A stretch of DNA of 26,198 nt from positions 1 through 26,198 of the IMG/VR virus record IMGVR_UViG_3300025880_000089; one strand, given 5' to 3'. Origin of the DNA: a virus. How positions within the stretch are numbered: position 1 is the stretch's first letter; every line of letters begins with the position of its first letter. The notes beneath the pieces were generated by a model. It was given only the letters and a program-made list of their open reading frames with translations. It was not told where the DNA came from and searched no databases. The translations under genes and the position numbers were made by a program. Shown here piece after piece: positions 25,490 to 26,198 of this stretch.

Positions 25490-25716
25490 TAGTATTCTAA
25501 GTCATACTCAACGGATATTGCCATGTTAGAGTTAAATTTCTTCCATGGCATAACCTCGTCTTGTTTTTTTATAAAGATACTGTATGAGTTCGTAGAATTG
25601 TCGTGCAGTATGTCGGAGATTATGTGCCCCCCGTAAACTTGCTGCCCTACGGAATAATGCATGGCATCGTTCTTGTAATCAGAACCTATACTAATTTTTC
25701 TTATAATAGAGCTCAT
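25489..25716 (-). CDS. Conserved small phage protein (75 aa)
   Basis: I recall similar small proteins upstream of terminases in marine phages but know no function. The segment IGSDYKNDAMHYSVGQQVYG looks like the conserved part, followed by alternating strands (HIISDIL, SYSIFIKK) and a C-terminal SNMAISVEYDLEY. It is probably a compact beta-rich fold without membrane or signal segments. It overlaps both neighbours by one base as TAATG junctions, so its translation is probably coupled to them. The middle of the gene is richer in G+C than its surroundings (about 48% over 25621-25680). Confidence 0.8.
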   Translation of the reverse strand: MSSIIRKISIGSDYKNDAMHYSVGQQVYGGHIISDILHDNSTNSYSIFIKKQDEVMPWKKFNSNMAISVEYDLEY

Positions 25717-25982
25717 TAGTCTACAACTTCAAGCGTTTTTGTTTCCGGTTGTTCAGCTTCTTCATAAGTACCGTCAACTAAGTTTACAGTTATGTCTCCA
25801 TACTGCTCTTTTAATTCAGACTTTACGCCTTCCAGTGTTTTCACTGATTCAAAGTGTGCACCTAGAAACTCTGCTTTCTTTGCTTCTAAAAAACCAATCT
25901 CTAATAATATTGCATTAATTTTTGATTGACCTTCTTTAACTAATTTTAATTGCTCTTCTGTTATTTTTTTTACTTCTGACAT
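25716..25982 (-). CDS. Small helical conserved phage protein (88 aa)
   Basis: Residues 5-60 are heptad-like and charged (ITEEQLKLVKEGQSKINAIL, then LEIGFLEAKKAEFL), suggesting a two-helix coiled coil. A short beta-like end follows (YGDITVNLVDGTYEEAE). I recall such proteins in marine phages near the head genes, with no established function. The start at 25982 follows an A/T-only leader, and its stop overlaps the next start. Its first 15 bases are the same as those of the scaffold gene (both begin MSEVK). No catalytic residues are evident. Confidence 0.8.
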   Translation of the reverse strand: MSEVKKITEEQLKLVKEGQSKINAILLEIGFLEAKKAEFLGAHFESVKTLEGVKSELKEQYGDITVNLVDGTYEEAEQPETKTLEVVD

Positions 25983-26022
25983 TTTATTTAATTTAATTGT
26001 TATACTGTTATAGTTACGCTAT

Positions 26023-26198
26023 TTATTCTGAAATTACTTCTTCTTCTTCAATTGGTGGTGGAACCTCTGCGTTTCTTGGAAATCCATAGAATTGATGCGC
26101 TGAAGCATCACCTGGGTAAACCTCATTTGAGCCAAAGTCTAAGTCGTCTGTACTCATTATATCATAAGCCCATCCTGGGTAATATACAGGTGGAGTTA
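26023..26198 (-). CDS. C-terminus of an unidentified proline-rich protein, partial
   Basis: An open frame enters from the window edge and ends at TAA (26025-26023). The 57 visible residues include TPPVYYPGWAYDIMSTDD, VYPGDASAHQFYGFPRN and an acidic Pro/Glu-rich end (EVPPPIEEEEVISE). This looks like a disordered tail. An internal Met (MSTDDLDF) could start a 44-aa peptide, but the open frame upstream of it favours a longer gene. Function unknown. The 40 bases between it and the 88-aa gene hold only A/T-rich leader sequence. Confidence 0.6.
   Translation of the reverse strand, partial: TPPVYYPGWAYDIMSTDDLDFGSNEVYPGDASAHQFYGFPRNAEVPPPIEEEEVISE

Noticed and set aside
1-26198. CRISPR arrays, tRNA genes, insertion sequences or integration sites
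   Set aside because: No spaced direct repeats, cloverleaf candidates, transposase or integrase motifs or terminal inverted repeats were seen by eye on either strand.

Overview
The window is an uninterrupted block of structural and DNA-packaging genes from a tailed double-stranded DNA phage. Every convincing gene lies on the minus strand, so transcription runs from high to low coordinates. Both ends are cut: the C-terminus of an upstream gene enters at 26198, and a giant gene runs off the window at base 1. No rRNA, tRNA, CRISPR, integrase, attachment site or metabolic cluster was seen. The DNA is AT-rich, roughly one third G+C by eye. Most start codons follow A/T-rich leaders without a Shine-Dalgarno motif, which is typical of Bacteroidota and their phages, so a flavobacterium-like aquatic host is my inference. 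A short nozzle-tail set, a gp14-like internal protein and a giant virion protein indicate a podovirus. The terminase, portal and capsid resemble marine and crAss-like podoviruses from memory; this was not tested by search.

Layout in transcription order: (1) 26198-24664, an unidentified proline-rich C-terminus, two small conserved proteins (88 and 75 aa), a 201-aa protein that reads as two fused GroES-like domains, and a 91-aa candidate small terminase. Several of these are joined by TAATG stop-start overlaps. (2) 24664-20045, large terminase and portal. (3) 20012-17340, a scaffold-like acidic protein and the HK97-type major capsid protein, followed by a strong hairpin terminator. (4) 17206-16376, a 276-aa conserved head-region protein, bounded by hairpins on both sides. 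(5) 16308-8371, two connector or ring-like proteins and two large nozzle proteins, the first with Ig/cadherin-like modules. (6) 8360-1, three candidate ejected internal proteins: a gp14-like membrane-interacting protein, a 455-aa protein, and a polyvalent protein of more than 2016 aa.

A likely workflow is: scaffold and capsid assemble on the portal, the GroES-like protein assists host GroEL in folding capsid or other proteins, terminase fills the head, connectors and nozzle close it, and the internal proteins are ejected with the DNA.

The most unusual observations are an ADP-ribosyltransferase-like domain nested inside a HAD-like domain of the giant protein, the tandem GroES protein beside the terminase, a sharply bounded G+C-rich tract inside the terminase gene, two bulged hairpins whose wobble pairs fit only the minus-strand RNA, and a duplicated leader at the heads of the capsid unit and the following gene.
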